From: Adiantum capillus-veneris
Lineage: Eukaryota; Streptophyta; Polypodiopsida; Polypodiales; Pteridaceae
Length of the DNA stretch: 64,000 nucleotides
Assembly: GCA_014529385.2 (NCBI GenBank)
Contig: CM043956.1
Span: forward strand, 92,909,721-92,973,720
Direction: 5' to 3'
Part shown: in pieces, positions 23,126 through 34,596 of the stretch
Layout: each line of letters begins with the position of its first letter
How positions within the stretch are numbered: the first letter of the stretch is position 1
Translations under genes and position numbers: made by a program
Notes under the pieces: generated by a model
What the model was told of the DNA's origin: nothing
The model's database searches: none
Seen by the model: the letters and a program-made list of their open reading frames with translations, nothing else

Positions 23126-23677
23126 ATGTTTGTTTTTTCTTTGTCCAAGTTGTTACAAGAAACAAAAAAAACGATCATTTGTTCTAACTGGGAATGTGTG
23201 TGCAGTGAAAGTTCAATCCTTAGAGATCTAGCTCTATTACCAATTGAGTTGCAGGAGCAAGTAGTAAGGCGTCTCCCTCATAACAAGAGGGTGGTGAAGT
23301 TAAGACGGAAGGTCCTACGCGTGGATTCCATTTTCCTCTTGTTGTTGGGCACTAAGGAAGACCGCGCATTCATCCAACTAGTGTGTGCCCTAAGATTGGT
23401 AAATAGAGTGAAATTTGGCGTTTGGCGAGTGCATTTCACCATTGAGGAAGACTCTTCAGGAAACTTGCGGCCAGAGTTCATGCTTCATAGACTCACATTT
23501 GGTGAATTTTTCCCTCATTTGCGTCTTATTAATAGTCTTCCTTTCGCTTTCAACAAAGGAGATAGGGAGCTATTCAGAGCTTGTCTTAATAAAGAGAGCA
23601 TAGAGAAGATTGCAAATTTGTATAAATTCTCATCCTTCTCTACTTTCTATGACACTTTGTTCATAGAGACATTGTAA
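23126..23677 (+). CDS. B1: leader ORF, about 183 aa, unknown, paralogue of B2
   Basis: Open in the same frame as A1 and A2 directly after the A2 stop; the first ATG is 23126. The first ~30 codons may be intronic, since GTGTGTGCAG (to 23204) resembles a splice acceptor. The conserved core runs LPIELQEQVVRRLPH, then FIQ..CAL..V..V.F..W.V, then LTFGEFFPHLRLINSLPFAF. These blocks align with B2. The LPxEL...RLP start resembles the beginning of an F-box, but the rest does not look like a known F-box protein, so I give no function. A stop at 23677 separates it from B2. Confidence 0.65.
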   Translation: MFVFSLSKLLQETKKTIICSNWECVCSESSILRDLALLPIELQEQVVRRLPHNKRVVKLRRKVLRVDSIFLLLLGTKEDRAFIQLVCALRLVNRVKFGVWRVHFTIEEDSSGNLRPEFMLHRLTFGEFFPHLRLINSLPFAFNKGDRELFRACLNKESIEKIANLYKFSSFSTFYDTLFIETL

Positions 23678-23699
23678 ATCTCTTTATGCTTTTGAATGA

Positions 23700-24182
23700 T
23701 TTAACCATAATCCTAAGGAGTTTTTGTCCAGGAATTTTGTAGCACAAGTGGAGTCTTTAAATCTTGCAAACTTGATTGGACTTGATGAGGATGTTCTTTA
23801 TGAAATTGTGAGAAGGTTGCCTCACTCCGACTATGTGGAACTCGAAGGAAAGGAGCTCCTAGTCAATTGCTACTTTCTCACGGCCTTCGACGAGCATGAA
23901 GATCTAGTTTTTATACAAACCGCTTGTGCATTGGGAATTGTAGAGCAAGTGCAATTTATCACTTGGGACGTGGTTGCTCTTTTGGATCCAGAAAATGAAG
24001 TTCTAGAGATTTCTGTTTATCGCCTTAGCTTTGAAGAATTTCAACCCTTCTTAGAGCTCATCAATAGTCTACCCTTTTGTTTTGATCAAACAAATCGAGA
24101 CCTTATTGAAGCTTGGATGGCTGAAGAAGAAAACCTAGAGTGGTATTTTCTCACTTCTTCATTTGCAGGCGAGTGGTTCTAA
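23700..24182 (+). CDS. B2: leader ORF, about 150 aa, paralogue of B1
   Basis: The frame is open from 23700 to 24182 with no ATG before its conserved core, so it is probably an exon; TTTTTGTCCAG ending at 23731 is a good acceptor. Core: LDEDVLYEIVRRLPH, FIQTACALGIVEQVQFITWDV, LSFEEFQPFLELINSLPFCF, matching B1 block by block. The protein is acidic (many Asp/Glu). It ends 50 bp before the gag ATG. Function unknown; the tandem duplication parallels that of A1/A2. Confidence 0.6.
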   Translation, partial: FNHNPKEFLSRNFVAQVESLNLANLIGLDEDVLYEIVRRLPHSDYVELEGKELLVNCYFLTAFDEHEDLVFIQTACALGIVEQVQFITWDVVALLDPENEVLEISVYRLSFEEFQPFLELINSLPFCFDQTNRDLIEAWMAEEENLEWYFLTSSFAGEWF

Positions 24183-24231
24183 ATCTCTATTGTATCCCTT
24201 ATTGTAACTCGTGTTGTAATCTTTCATAATA

Positions 24232-25674
24232 ATGGAGAGCCAACGCCAAATATCTGGATATCCTCTTTTCTTTGGAGAGCCTGGAGAGGATGCAGAATTA
24301 TTTTTAGCAAATTTCAAGATGTCTTGCCGTATCAAGAGGATAGTAACCGATCAAGAACGTGTAGAAATGTTTGAGGTGGTCCTTAGGAAAGATGCTAGTA
24401 CTTGGTTTGACTCTTTGCCTGAGGAAGTTAAGGGGAATTACACAGAAGTTTTGAATCGTTTTAAGAGATACTTCTTTGATCCCCAAAACACTCAAAAACT
24501 ATGGCAAGACATTGTTTCTCATAAGCAAAAAGACTTAGATGACTACTACTTGTACAAGCAAGAGTTTCTACGTCTTTGGGCTCTATGGATACGAAATGTT
24601 GCTAACCCTGGTGATGGTGCAGAATTTTTAAAGAAGGAGAGGTTCATAGCCGGACTCTTTCCTGACCTTAAGGTAAAAGTTGAGGCGGGTGCACCTACTA
24701 CTTTTGATGCAGCTGAAACTAGGGCTGCTGAGAAATATAGGAAACTCAAGTGCTTAAGGGGAGAGGTTCCAATAGAAGGTCTTAGACCCAAAGGTAAGTC
24801 ACAAGCATCAACATCGAGGGAGCTTCCTGAGGTAACGGCGGAAGTAATTGAGAAGTTAAACGAATCTTTAAGCAGCCTGTCAATTCACCTTGCACAAGCT
24901 GTAGGTCCAAAGGGACAAGCAAAGAAGTCTGAAGAGCAAGATCCACGACCTAGGAGAGTCTTGCAATGTTGGAATTGCGGAGAGTCTGGACATGGGATGT
25001 ATAATTGTCCTTGGCCCCGTGGGGAGCCAGGGAGACCTAACTTGAATTACCCAGTGATGAATGCAGGTGGAGGAACTTGTCAACAACCAAGGCTTCTACA
25101 AAGACCAAATGGACCAAGACCACCTCCACAAGGGGTAGAAGGAGTTCCACCTTTGCCAGATCCAAATGTGCATGTGGTAGAGGTGACAAACTCAAATGAG
25201 GTTGACATGGAAGCAAATGGCATTAAGCATGGCCGAGGAAAAGGTAAAGAGAAAGAGGGTGTCCCATCACAGAGTGACCATGGACAAGGCAAGAAGGCAA
25301 AGGAGACCAAGGAAGCTAAGAGGACTCGACGTCGTATCAATCTCCAAGACTTCCCTCTTGGACATGGTATGGCTCCATACAACCTGTTGGAAGACATGCG
25401 AGGTAAGGGTCCTGATATCTCATGGCCTCAGTTTCTTGCATTATGCCCACAAGTTAGGAGGGATTTAACAAAGGCAGTTATTACTAGGAGAAAGGTAAAA
25501 GATAGTTTTCCTGTTGTAAAAATTGCACATGCTAAAATGAACGAGGATATTACACCTGTGCTAGATTGTTACATAAAAGGAAAATTGGTTAGGAAAGGTC
25601 TAGTGGATGGGGGTGCACAAATTTGCATTATGACAGAAGGGCTCATGCAAAGACTAGGCATTGCACATCCATGA
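24232..25674 (+). CDS. Tat-B Gag and protease N-terminal part, 480 aa
   Basis: ATG 24232. The Gag domain spans about residues 15-165 (WFDSLPEEVKGNY, LNRFKRYFFDP, FLRLWALWIRN). A CCHC knuckle CWNCGESGHGMYNC starts at residue 246. A basic, proline-rich linker follows. Protease motif VDGGAQICIM has its Asp at residue 459 (25606-25608); DGGA in place of DSGA/DTGA is also found in Tat-A. The frame then ends at 25674 inside protease while the rest of the domain (LGRPWL) continues in the next frame, which looks like an indel rather than programmed frameshifting because it cuts a folded domain. Confidence 0.9.
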   Translation: MESQRQISGYPLFFGEPGEDAELFLANFKMSCRIKRIVTDQERVEMFEVVLRKDASTWFDSLPEEVKGNYTEVLNRFKRYFFDPQNTQKLWQDIVSHKQKDLDDYYLYKQEFLRLWALWIRNVANPGDGAEFLKKERFIAGLFPDLKVKVEAGAPTTFDAAETRAAEKYRKLKCLRGEVPIEGLRPKGKSQASTSRELPEVTAEVIEKLNESLSSLSIHLAQAVGPKGQAKKSEEQDPRPRRVLQCWNCGESGHGMYNCPWPRGEPGRPNLNYPVMNAGGGTCQQPRLLQRPNGPRPPPQGVEGVPPLPDPNVHVVEVTNSNEVDMEANGIKHGRGKGKEKEGVPSQSDHGQGKKAKETKEAKRTRRRINLQDFPLGHGMAPYNLLEDMRGKGPDISWPQFLALCPQVRRDLTKAVITRRKVKDSFPVVKIAHAKMNEDITPVLDCYIKGKLVRKGLVDGGAQICIMTEGLMQRLGIAHP

Positions 25675-28012
25675 GACACTTGAAATCAAAGTGAAAATGG
25701 CAAACAATAGCAAGGCTAGGTGCGTAGGCATTTGTAAAAATGTTTTTGTGGAGGCCTTTGGCATTAAGAAGGCAGTGGATTTCTATGTCATGTCTACCAA
25801 GGGAAATGGTTACCCATTTATCCTAGGAAGACCATGGCTAATGAAAATGCGAGCTTTGCAGGATTGGGAGAGTGGGAAATTAATTTTCAGGAATGACAAT
25901 CATAAGAAGGTTGTCTTTGACATGAAGGAGCAACGCCAAGAGGAGCTCCATGAAGAATCATCTCAAAGTGAGACGGAAGAAGGTTGGACCGATAGCACTT
26001 CAGAAGAAGAAAGTAGCGGCAGCATTACTGAAGAGGAGTCTTCCATCGAAGTCATGGGGGTAAGGTTTAAGCCAAGCAACCAAGAGACCTCTTGTCAAGG
26101 CTTGGAGGAGGTAGGTCCTCAAGAGAACCAAAAGGTGGAAGATGAAGGAATGTTAGAAGGTATGTTGTCTACAACACTTACAAAGGATGAGAGAGAGGAG
26201 TTCAAATGTGTGGTAAGGAAATTTCCGAGGCTTTTTGCTAAAGACTACACCGATGTGCGTGGAGTAGATGTTGTTCAACACAAGATTGAGTTGAAGCCAG
26301 AGGCCACACCTAAGGCTCAAAAGCTACGAAGGCTAGGAGTCATTAAGGAGCAGGCTCTACTCAAGGAGGTAAGAAAGCTTCTAGCAGCAGGTTTCATTTA
26401 TCCAGTGGAGAATTCAGAGTGGGTCTCTCCCGTTGTTGTCACTCCTAAGAAAAACGGCAAGTGGAGGGTGCGTGTGGATTATCGTCCACTTAATGAGGCA
26501 ACAAAAAGAGATCACTTTCCCCTCCCATTTCAGGATGAGATACTAAATGAAGTAGCTGGTCATGAGAAGTACACTGTGTGTGCTGGCTACTCGGGTTACT
26601 TTCAAATAGGTATCGCATTGGAGGATCAATTGAAAACAACCTTTATCACTCCTTGGGGTTGTTATGCTTTTAGAGTCATGCCATTTGGCCTGACAAATGC
26701 TCCTGCAACTTTCCAACGCTTCATGAACATGGTGTTTCAAGCATTCTTTGGAAAGTCCATTAGGGTTTTTATTGATGATTTTTGCATTTATAGCTCAAAA
26801 TCATTGCATCTACAAAGGGTAGAAGAAGGTTTAAAGAAGCTCTATGACATGGGAGGTCAACTCAACCCCGACAAGTGTCACATAGCTGAGGATGAAGTGA
26901 TCTTGCTTGGTCACAAGGTTTCCTATAAAGGCATTGAGGTGGATCCTTCAAAGGCAAAGGCTCTTATTGAGCTCCCCTCACCCAAGAATCTCAAAGAGGT
27001 CATATCATTCATTCAAAAAGTGAAGTATATGTCACGCTTTATTCACTTAGCTTCGGAGTTGCTTCATCCTTTGCAAAAGTTGACACAACAAGTAGAATTT
27101 GCATGGTCTGATGAGCTTGAAGAGTATTTTTGTAACATTAAAGTCATTTTGTCAGAGCTACCAACACTCATGCCTCCTTGTTGGGAGTACACATTCTTTG
27201 TTAGCTCTAGTGTTGGAAGGGAAACAATTGGTGCTGTGTTGCTACAACAAGATCCCCACAGTACAAGGATGCGACCCATCTACTTTGCTAGTAGGGTCAT
27301 GAATGCTTTGGAGAGAGACTACACAGAAGCAGAACTCATGATGCTTTCTCTCATGTTTGCGGTGAGAAAGTTTAGATCCTACCTGCTACCAAAACCTTTT
27401 GTAATTCTCACTGCAGAGAATTTGTTCCCTTGGGTGTCATCTCAAATGAATCTTAGTACTAAGATCTCAAAGTGGATTATGGAGTTGCAAGAGTTTCAAT
27501 ACTCCTTCAAGGTAGAAGATAGTGTGCGTGCACAATTGGCAGGGATTCTCACTTATAGGGTGCATGAAAAGGAGATTAAGGTGCCTGAAGTAAAGACCCT
27601 ACCATTACCACCACCAAAAAGTATTCCTAATGCTTTTACCTTGTTCTTTGATGGAGCTTTTCGTCGAGCCACAGGAAAAGCAGGGGGAGGGCTAGTGTTG
27701 CTCAACCCAAGTGGAGAGGTGGTCATGAAAGAGAAGGTCAATCTACCAGGTTCAACTAGCAACAATGAAGCAGAATACGACACACTACTTCATGGTTTGA
27801 AGATGTGCATTGGCCAAGGGATAAAACGTCTCATGGTAAAGGGAGATGCACTTCTCATTGTTAAACAGATTTTAGGCATTTGGGCATGCAAGAATGAAAG
27901 CTTAAGGACAAAATTTCATGCCATTCGTAAGATGTTTAATCAGTTTGAAGAAGTGCAACTATATCATATTCCTAGGAAACAGAATGAAGATGCCGATTTA
28001 CTTGCACAGTAA
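25661..28012 (+). pseudogene. Tat-B protease end, reverse transcriptase, RNase H and second RNase H
   Basis: Residues 1-70 complete protease (FILGRPWLMKM). An acidic linker follows, then reverse transcriptase from about residue 180: WVSPVVVTPKKNGKWRV, MPFGLTNAPATFQRF, FIDDFCIYS (residue 370). In motif A the catalytic Asp is Ala (VCAGYSGYFQI, codon GCT at 26582-26584), whereas Tat-A has Asp, so this enzyme should be inactive. First RNase H: SSVGRETIGAVLLQQD to YLLPKPFVILT. Second RNase H: LFFDGAFRRATGKAGGG, NNEAEYDTLLHGL, GDALLIVKQ and the final DADLLAQ. It stops at TAA 28010-28012. Confidence 0.9.
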
Positions 28013-29512
28013 GTAGTTACATGTGTTGAGAAAGAAGTGCAGGTCATCATGGTGGCAGCAACAGTCAAGCAACGGAGATACCAGGGATTGGAGTCATTGA
28101 CTCCCATTATTAGCTACATTTTGGAGGGCGAGTTTCCACAAGACTTCACGAAGGCTCAGAAGAGGAGACTCATGAAGAACGCAAGCGCATATCTCTTCCT
28201 AGAAGGCTCCCTCTATCAAAGAGGGAGGGATCAAGTATGCAGAAGAGTACCAACTATTGAGGAAATTCCAGCCATTCTAAAAGGTTTGCATGAAGAAGCA
28301 TGTGTTGGTCATTTTGCCCAAGAATTAACTGTGAAGAAGATTTTTCTTGCGGGGTATGTTTGGCCAAGTCTGCATGTGGATGTCCAACATTGGTGTAAAA
28401 GTTGTCACAATTGTCAGGTAAATGGGAATAGAAGATTGGTTTATGGTCCAAGGCAAATTGTGCTTGCAAATGGACCGTTTGAAAAGTGGGGCATTGATGC
28501 TATGGGTCCTCTGCCTAGGACAAAAAATGGTAAACTCTACATTCTAGTGGCTGTAGGCTATATGACTAGGTGGGTGGAAGCACAAAGTGTGGCAAAGGTA
28601 AATGAGAGGACAGTGAGCAAATTCGTCTACACTCACATTTGTTGTAGATTTGGCACACCTTTGGAGATTGTTTCTGATAATGGTCCAGGGTTTAGAAAGG
28701 GATTGCTCACAGAAGTCTGTGAAGAACTTCACATTCTACATCATCACAGTACACCCTACTATCCCCAATCAAATGGTTTGGTAGAAAAAGCTAATGGTGT
28801 CATTGCAGGCATCATTAGAAAGATGGTGAAAAACAAGACAAAGTTGTGGGATGACTTCTTGGATGGTGCCTTGTGGGCGTATCGAACCACATATAGGGAA
28901 GCCACGGAGTTCACACCATTTCACTTGGTCTATGGTCAAGAGGCTTTAAAGCCAATTGAACTAAACATTCCAACAATGCGACTTCATGGCAAATCAGCAC
29001 AAGATGATCAAGAAGCATGGATGGATCGACTTCTTACCTTAGCTGAGCTTGAGTGGAAAAGAGAAGCAGCATATGAGTGCTACAAGAGGAAAGCCACACA
29101 AGCGAAAGAAACGCACGACAAAAAACTGAAGGACAAAGGCATCAAGGAAGGAGAGCTTGTGCTAAGGTATGACAATCGACTTGACAATCGTTTTGATGCC
29201 AAGTTTGAAACTAGATGGCAAGGGCCATGCATAGTCAAGAAGGCTTTCAATTCAAGTTACTATCAGCTTATGGACTTAAATGGTAAAGAGCACTCCAGGA
29301 AGGTAAACGGGTATCGCTTGAAGCCCTATTTGAGTCGCCTTCTACCAAAGGATCTACCAAAGATCTGTCCAAAGGCCGCTGTCTCATGTAAGTATTGTTA
29401 CATGAAGCATGAGTGTAACTCCAGCCAAAATTCTGAGGGGCCAAACAATGAAGATCTTGTCAAGGACTCTGAAGCACTCTCTTTGGAAAAGATGCTCTAT
29501 GATGGTACATGA
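28013..29512 (+). pseudogene. Tat-B integrase, after an in-frame stop
   Basis: Same frame as the preceding polyprotein, separated only by TAA. The zinc-binding HHCC region is visible (HEEACVGHF ... CKSCHNCQ), then the core with GIDAMGPLPR (first Asp), VSDNGPGF (second Asp) and the region NGLVEKANG holding the Glu. The C-terminal part includes LVLRYDNRLDNRF and FETRWQGPCIVKKAF, common in Tat integrases. In Tat-A the matching position has no stop. The stop overlaps GTAAGT (28009-28014), so splicing cannot be ruled out. Confidence 0.88.
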
Positions 29513-29524
29513 ATATACCATCAT

Positions 29525-29540
29525 CCAGGGGGAGGGCTAA
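29525..29540 (+). other. Polypurine tract of Tat-B
   Basis: CCAGGGGGAGGGCTAA directly before the 3' LTR; Tat-A has the matching TTAGGGGGAGGGCTAA before 36800. Confidence 0.8.
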
Positions 29541-31369
29541 TGATAGCCGTTTTTTCGGCTCTTTGTAATTACCACAGTGAGTTACCTCACCCTACCAAAA
29601 TCACCCAAACACTGTGGCTATCCCTACCATTTCACTGTACATAGGCGTGCGTGAGTCACGGGACTTTTTCCATATCTTCTTAAAAAACCCTCAATTAGCT
29701 AGTCATTGGGCTAGTTGAGCCAAAAAAAATAAAAAATAAAATAAAAAATATAAGTATATTATGGCCCATGCGTATGTAAATATTTCTTTATATATAGGGC
29801 CTAAATAAAAGATTTTTTCATAATTATTTTGGTATTTATTTAAATATTTCTACCTAGGTGTGTGTTATTTATGCTCTGTACATTGCCTCACCATTACCAC
29901 AATTTTTTCTTACCATTTTTCATACTCTTTATTCCATATAGAAATATTTTCATGTAAGCTTCTCTTATATTTGGTGTAACTCCACCCCAACAAAAATCCA
30001 AAAAAACTAGTTTTATTTATGTGTATATTTTTTCACTATTTTGATTTTTCCCTTCCTACATCTATTTTGTTTTTTTCTAAAAAATTAGAACACCAAAAAT
30101 ATTTATCTTTTTATGGTAGCCTCATAATGAGAGAGATTTCTTTTGACCCCTTTATATTCTTTCCACTTATATTATTTATATTTGACATGTACATATTTTT
30201 TAGACCCCTCAATATTTGATTTTCTTAGTTGTACTATTCACTTATATCCTAATCTCAACAATATCTTCAATTATAGACCTACCAAATAAGGTCAAGGGTA
30301 GGTGGCATGCATACATGCACTATGGAGGGCTCACTCTTGGAGGTATTCAAAAGAATCATCCAAAGAAGGACCCCACAAGGACCTTGCAGTGGAAAAAAAC
30401 GGTCGGTTTTGCTGAATTTTTAAAGTTCACTTGCTCTCCGAATTTGAAAAGGTGATACAAACAAAAGTTGTAGCTCGTGGGCTGAACTTTTGCCTCAAAT
30501 TTTTTCATATTTTTTTAAGCTACGAGCTGTGAGCTATGATTTTTTTAGTGGACTCCAGTTTTCCCATGCTATGCAGCCACACTCTCTCTTCCACTTTATC
30601 ATTTTCCTCTTTCACACACACTTCTCCACTCATCATCCCCATCTCTCTCACCACTCCTCTCTGCACACTACTCACCTTCTCCTCAACCTTGAAGAATAAG
30701 AGAAACCATGGTGAACTCATACCTCCCACACACAATTCCATTCCAAAATTGACCACCTAGTCTCATTTTTCCTCCTCCAATTTACCCATATCTATCAAAA
30801 AAACCACAAAATTCAGCCTCTTCTCTTAAAAGACAGCATCATGGTGGTTGATTACTCAGCTTCAATTATCTTGTCTCTCAAGGAAGGTCAAGAGTGGAGA
30901 AAAAATGTACCGTCAAAGCTAGTGGACCGTCAACAGGCGTCAAAATCGGCCCTACTCAAGACACTTGGAGCATCAACCTTGTAAGAAAGCCACCTTTTCT
31001 TACCTCTTAAGAGTTTTTTTCTTCCTTATTTGTATCCTACATGGATACTCCCATTGTAAATATCCAATTCCATTTGTAAATTAATACTAACTCTACTAAC
31101 ACTAACCCACTATGAAAAGTCCTATCACCTCCATTTCTCTCCTCTCTCTTTCCTCACCAACTTCTTGATAATTCCAAGCAAAAGAAATTAGATAAATTGC
31201 TGAAAATCTAACCCAACCATGGTTAGAGGAGTAACCCTAGCCTTCAAAATTGCTATAAAAGGAGGGTGTAGCTAGCACAAAGGGGGAGCCCTAAGCAAGA
31301 GCACTATGCTATAGCTTGAGAAGCCAAGCTCAACCTCTCTAGAAGGAGCTCTTGAGTGGAAGCTCATTG
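29541..31369 (+). repeat. Tat-B 3' LTR, truncated
   Basis: Matches 19894-21723 at about 99%. It breaks off after AGCTCATTG; the remaining ~850 bp of the LTR are not found anywhere to the right, so the end was deleted when the neighbouring remnant joined. Confidence 0.93.
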
Positions 31370-33290
31370 TTAGGTGGATTCAATTCTACCACCTCATGAA
31401 TTACGCTTCCGCTATCACAGTTGCAACCCTGTCATGGACATACTAAAAAAGGGATTGTTTAATATGATTGTTGGTTGCTGTCAACACACAACAACACTAA
31501 AAGGAACCTAAAATTTGGACTTCATTCCTAGGAAAAGTGCCAATGCTAAGTCATTCTCATACAATCACGACCCCTGCATGGTAGGTAGGTCAAGATGTGT
31601 TTGTGTTTTTTTTACCCTTTCTTGGTGAGAGAGTCATACCAGAAAACTATGAATTGCTTATAGGATAAGCTACAAGTCAGACATAAGATGTGTAACACAC
31701 AGATTGGGCATACACACTCTAGAAATTTAAGGAAAGTTCCTCAGCCCAGCATGCTCTTCTTTTCTCTCTTTCTTATTTCTATCAAAGAATAATGAAAATT
31801 TTTAAAGAATATTTTGATATGTGTTTTGCTAGTGAGTCAGCTTGAGCCAAGGTGCTCTAACTCTCAGCTAGGAATGGCCAAGACGCCACTCCAATTAGTC
31901 TTCATCGGTTTCTCAATTGAGAACTATTTTGTTATTAGGGCTATGAGCCACACAGGCTAAGAGCCATTGTCAGACCTCGGGTAAGACCCAATGTTGGTAT
32001 TTTTGGTGATTGTTATCCAGCTTGAACAGATCTATCCCATGGAGTTTCCATTGATGTTAATGGCCAAGCAAGATCTTGCCATTGTGGATATTTGGGGTAT
32101 TCTGTACGCACTACATGTTTTTAGTACGACGCTTGAATTGAGTTTCTGATAATCTTAAACTCACATCAGTTGATCTCTACCATGGAGTATAGATGCAACA
32201 AAAAATTGAGACAGTATGGCAGTCCATAAGAGCTAGGAATCTCCCTTGTGTAGATCTCTTGCTCTCTCTAGAGCACTACGAGTGTCTATGGCAGCATTGC
32301 TTTGGGGTAAGACCCCGTAGGTGCTTACTAAATCACCCCATAGTCATGGAGGATCACAGTTGATCTATTATCGCTATACTTTCAAGGAAAGAAGTCCACA
32401 ATATACCACGTGGTAGCAGACGGATTCACCTTCTCAAGTTGATTCCAATCATTCTATACACGGTTGACTATGTTGGTTACCGTTACCTCCTAGTCAAGCA
32501 GTTTCTACAACGTGTCTTACCAAAGGGTTTGACTACGTAGATTCTAATTGAAGGGTTTGGATTGCAAAGGCAACACCCAGGGTTCCAATGCAATGTTGCT
32601 TGTTTTTTCACAAGTGGACGACGTGTTGTTTTGTATTTGAATATGGGTAAGGTTTACATTTAGTTCAATCTCTAGGTACACATCTATTGATTTGGTGTTT
32701 TTCCAATTTTTAGTATGCATTGCTTGGTTTTTTCAAGTCGTTTAAATACACTTGAATATTTCAGGGCCATGCCAAGGGCATGTCGAAACAAGTATTTTGG
32801 GCCGTAGTGTCCACTATACATTATGCTGTTATGAACCCACTTGTCGGGTTCGATTTGGCACATGTTGTCACATGGGATACAACATGGTCTAGGGACTCAA
32901 GGAGTTTGGTTTAGCCAGTGTGGAGAAAAGCTAATGAGGGTCTCTCCCGCTCCCGTCGTAGAGTATTTGCAGTTATCTCCACACACAAGTACATCTTGTA
33001 CTTGTAGGATGTTCTTTTTTCAGACATCCTTAGTTGAGACCTATTTCACCTGTGGTGAATGTGAGTCTCTGGGACTGACACTAGCATCACTATTTCAAAT
33101 ATATGTCATGACAAAGTCCCTAGGTGCTGGTCAAATCTGTTTTCTAGACCATTTTCAGCACGACGTATCAGGAGCAATTTCAATGGCCAAAAATTGTCGG
33201 ATACTTAGAATGACTTGTTCAGCTACAAGTATTGCTAAACAACCTTACAGATGATTGTTTATACATATAGCAAGGCTATAAGTTGTCAAT

Positions 33291-33624
33291 GAAAAAGTTT
33301 CATTGTTTGTACCTAGAAGTGATCACTGTTTCACCTTCTATTATGGTTCAGACACTTCAGCAAGGCTTGCAAAAGATTGCAACTGAAAGTATTTAGTTTC
33401 TTTTCAGAACTATTTACATTCCTTTTAATGTGTGCTAGGCGCATCACATTTGCCATAGAAAAAGTTTCATTGTTTGTACCTAGAAGTGATCACTGTTTCA
33501 CCTTCTATTATGGTTCAAACGCTTCAGCAAGGCTTGCAAAAGATTGCAACTGAAAGTATTTAGTTTCTTTTTAGAACTATTTACATTCTTTTTAATGTGT
33601 ACTAGGCGCATCACATTTGCCATA
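33291..33624 (+). repeat. 167 bp tandem duplication
   Basis: 33291-33457 and 33458-33624 are nearly identical copies (starting GAAAAAGTTTCATTG, ending CACATTTGCC), a local duplication within the decayed Chromo-H. Confidence 0.92.
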
Positions 33625-33649
33625 AGTATTGGCAAGGATTACCATGGAT

Positions 33650-34596
33650 ATACAGGTTTGGATCTGTTTTTTGCTAAATGCATGCACACTAGGGGTTATG
33701 GGCCCTAGTGTTTAGCAAAGGCTGATTTGGAATGGCATGCGTATTCATCAAGTTGTTGCTTATGAAGTATTTTGCACTCGATGTGCATTATCTCAATGAG
33801 TTTACTTTTCGGTCTACCAATCACCAATAGAGGTCATGGCTCGGTTTGGGTGCTTGTGGATCTTTCATGTTAACCACAATGGTTATTCAACCAATTGTTG
33901 ATTCCTTAGCAATGTGGTACGATATTGTGATCCCCGTTTACCAGCCATCTGGCAAGACTGTTTATAAATCGTGGGGGCAACACACCTCAGTACTGTCAGT
34001 TATCCAAGGGGATAAGTAGATTACAAAGTGTAATCTTGTGCTAAAGGATATGCAACTGCGTACGTTAGCACCACACGATCCAATTAGTAAGCATTTAATG
34101 CTCTGTTTGGAGTTTGATTACCATAAGTTAAAGCATGTTTGCGACGGTGTAGTCTCTTCATGTATAAATCAAGTTCTCAACCTTGAACACTAGTTATGGT
34201 GGGGTTGTTTACTACTGAAATTGGAAAACAAGTCAAGGAATTAAACTTGGCTGATGAGTATGTTAGCAAGCTACTTTCATGGAAAGTGAAAAGAGGTACT
34301 CTTTAGGGTACATCTTTGTGTGATAACTCGTTTTGAATACTCATGTGTGTTCTAAATGGAGTCTACACACAATGACAGGATAGGAATCGGTAACACAAGC
34401 TGGTTGCAAATAGACAACAGTGTGGAAAATCAAGATGTTACTCTTGGTTTCATTAAACCTCCTGCGGAACCATGTTCTGGTCAACCAAACAACTGGATCC
34501 ATGAAGGATGCCACTTGGGAAAACATTAGTGTTCTTAAGAAGAAGTTCCCCACTTTTGTTTTCAAGGACGAAAAATCTTCTTTAAGGGGGGAGTAA
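33650..34596 (+). pseudogene. Chromo-H integrase and C-terminal end, decayed
   Basis: Fragments in shifting frames match chromovirus integrase: GHGSVWVLVD (33838 region), CDPRLPAIWQD (33935 region, from the SDRDPRFTSxFW block) and the C-terminal text DATWENISVLKKKFPTFVFKDEKSSLRG before the purine tract, typical of the end of a chromovirus polyprotein. Many stops. Confidence 0.75.

Larger units (their letters stand above)
19894..31369 (+). mobile_element. Tat-B: young Tat-like gypsy element with four leader ORFs
   Basis: 5' LTR 19894-22568, primer site, small ORFs A1, A2, B1, B2 (22643-24182), gag (24232), protease, reverse transcriptase, two RNase H domains and integrase (to 29512), purine tract, 3' LTR truncated at about 31369. 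The shared 1.83 kb of the LTRs differ at about a dozen positions by eye, so the insertion is recent. This copy nevertheless carries a protease frameshift, an altered reverse transcriptase active site and a stop before integrase. Dual RNase H places it in the Tat lineage; ORFs between LTR and gag are known in Ogre (ORF1), but these look different. Confidence 0.93.

Noticed and set aside
28009-28014. Intron starting at GTAAGT between Tat-B RNase H and integrase
   Set aside because: Not excluded, but both sides are already in the same frame and Tat-A reads through the matching place, so a simple stop mutation is the plainer reading.
32841-33254. 137 aa open frame
   Set aside because: It lies within a decayed chromovirus remnant, matches no domain and has no supporting copy in the window.
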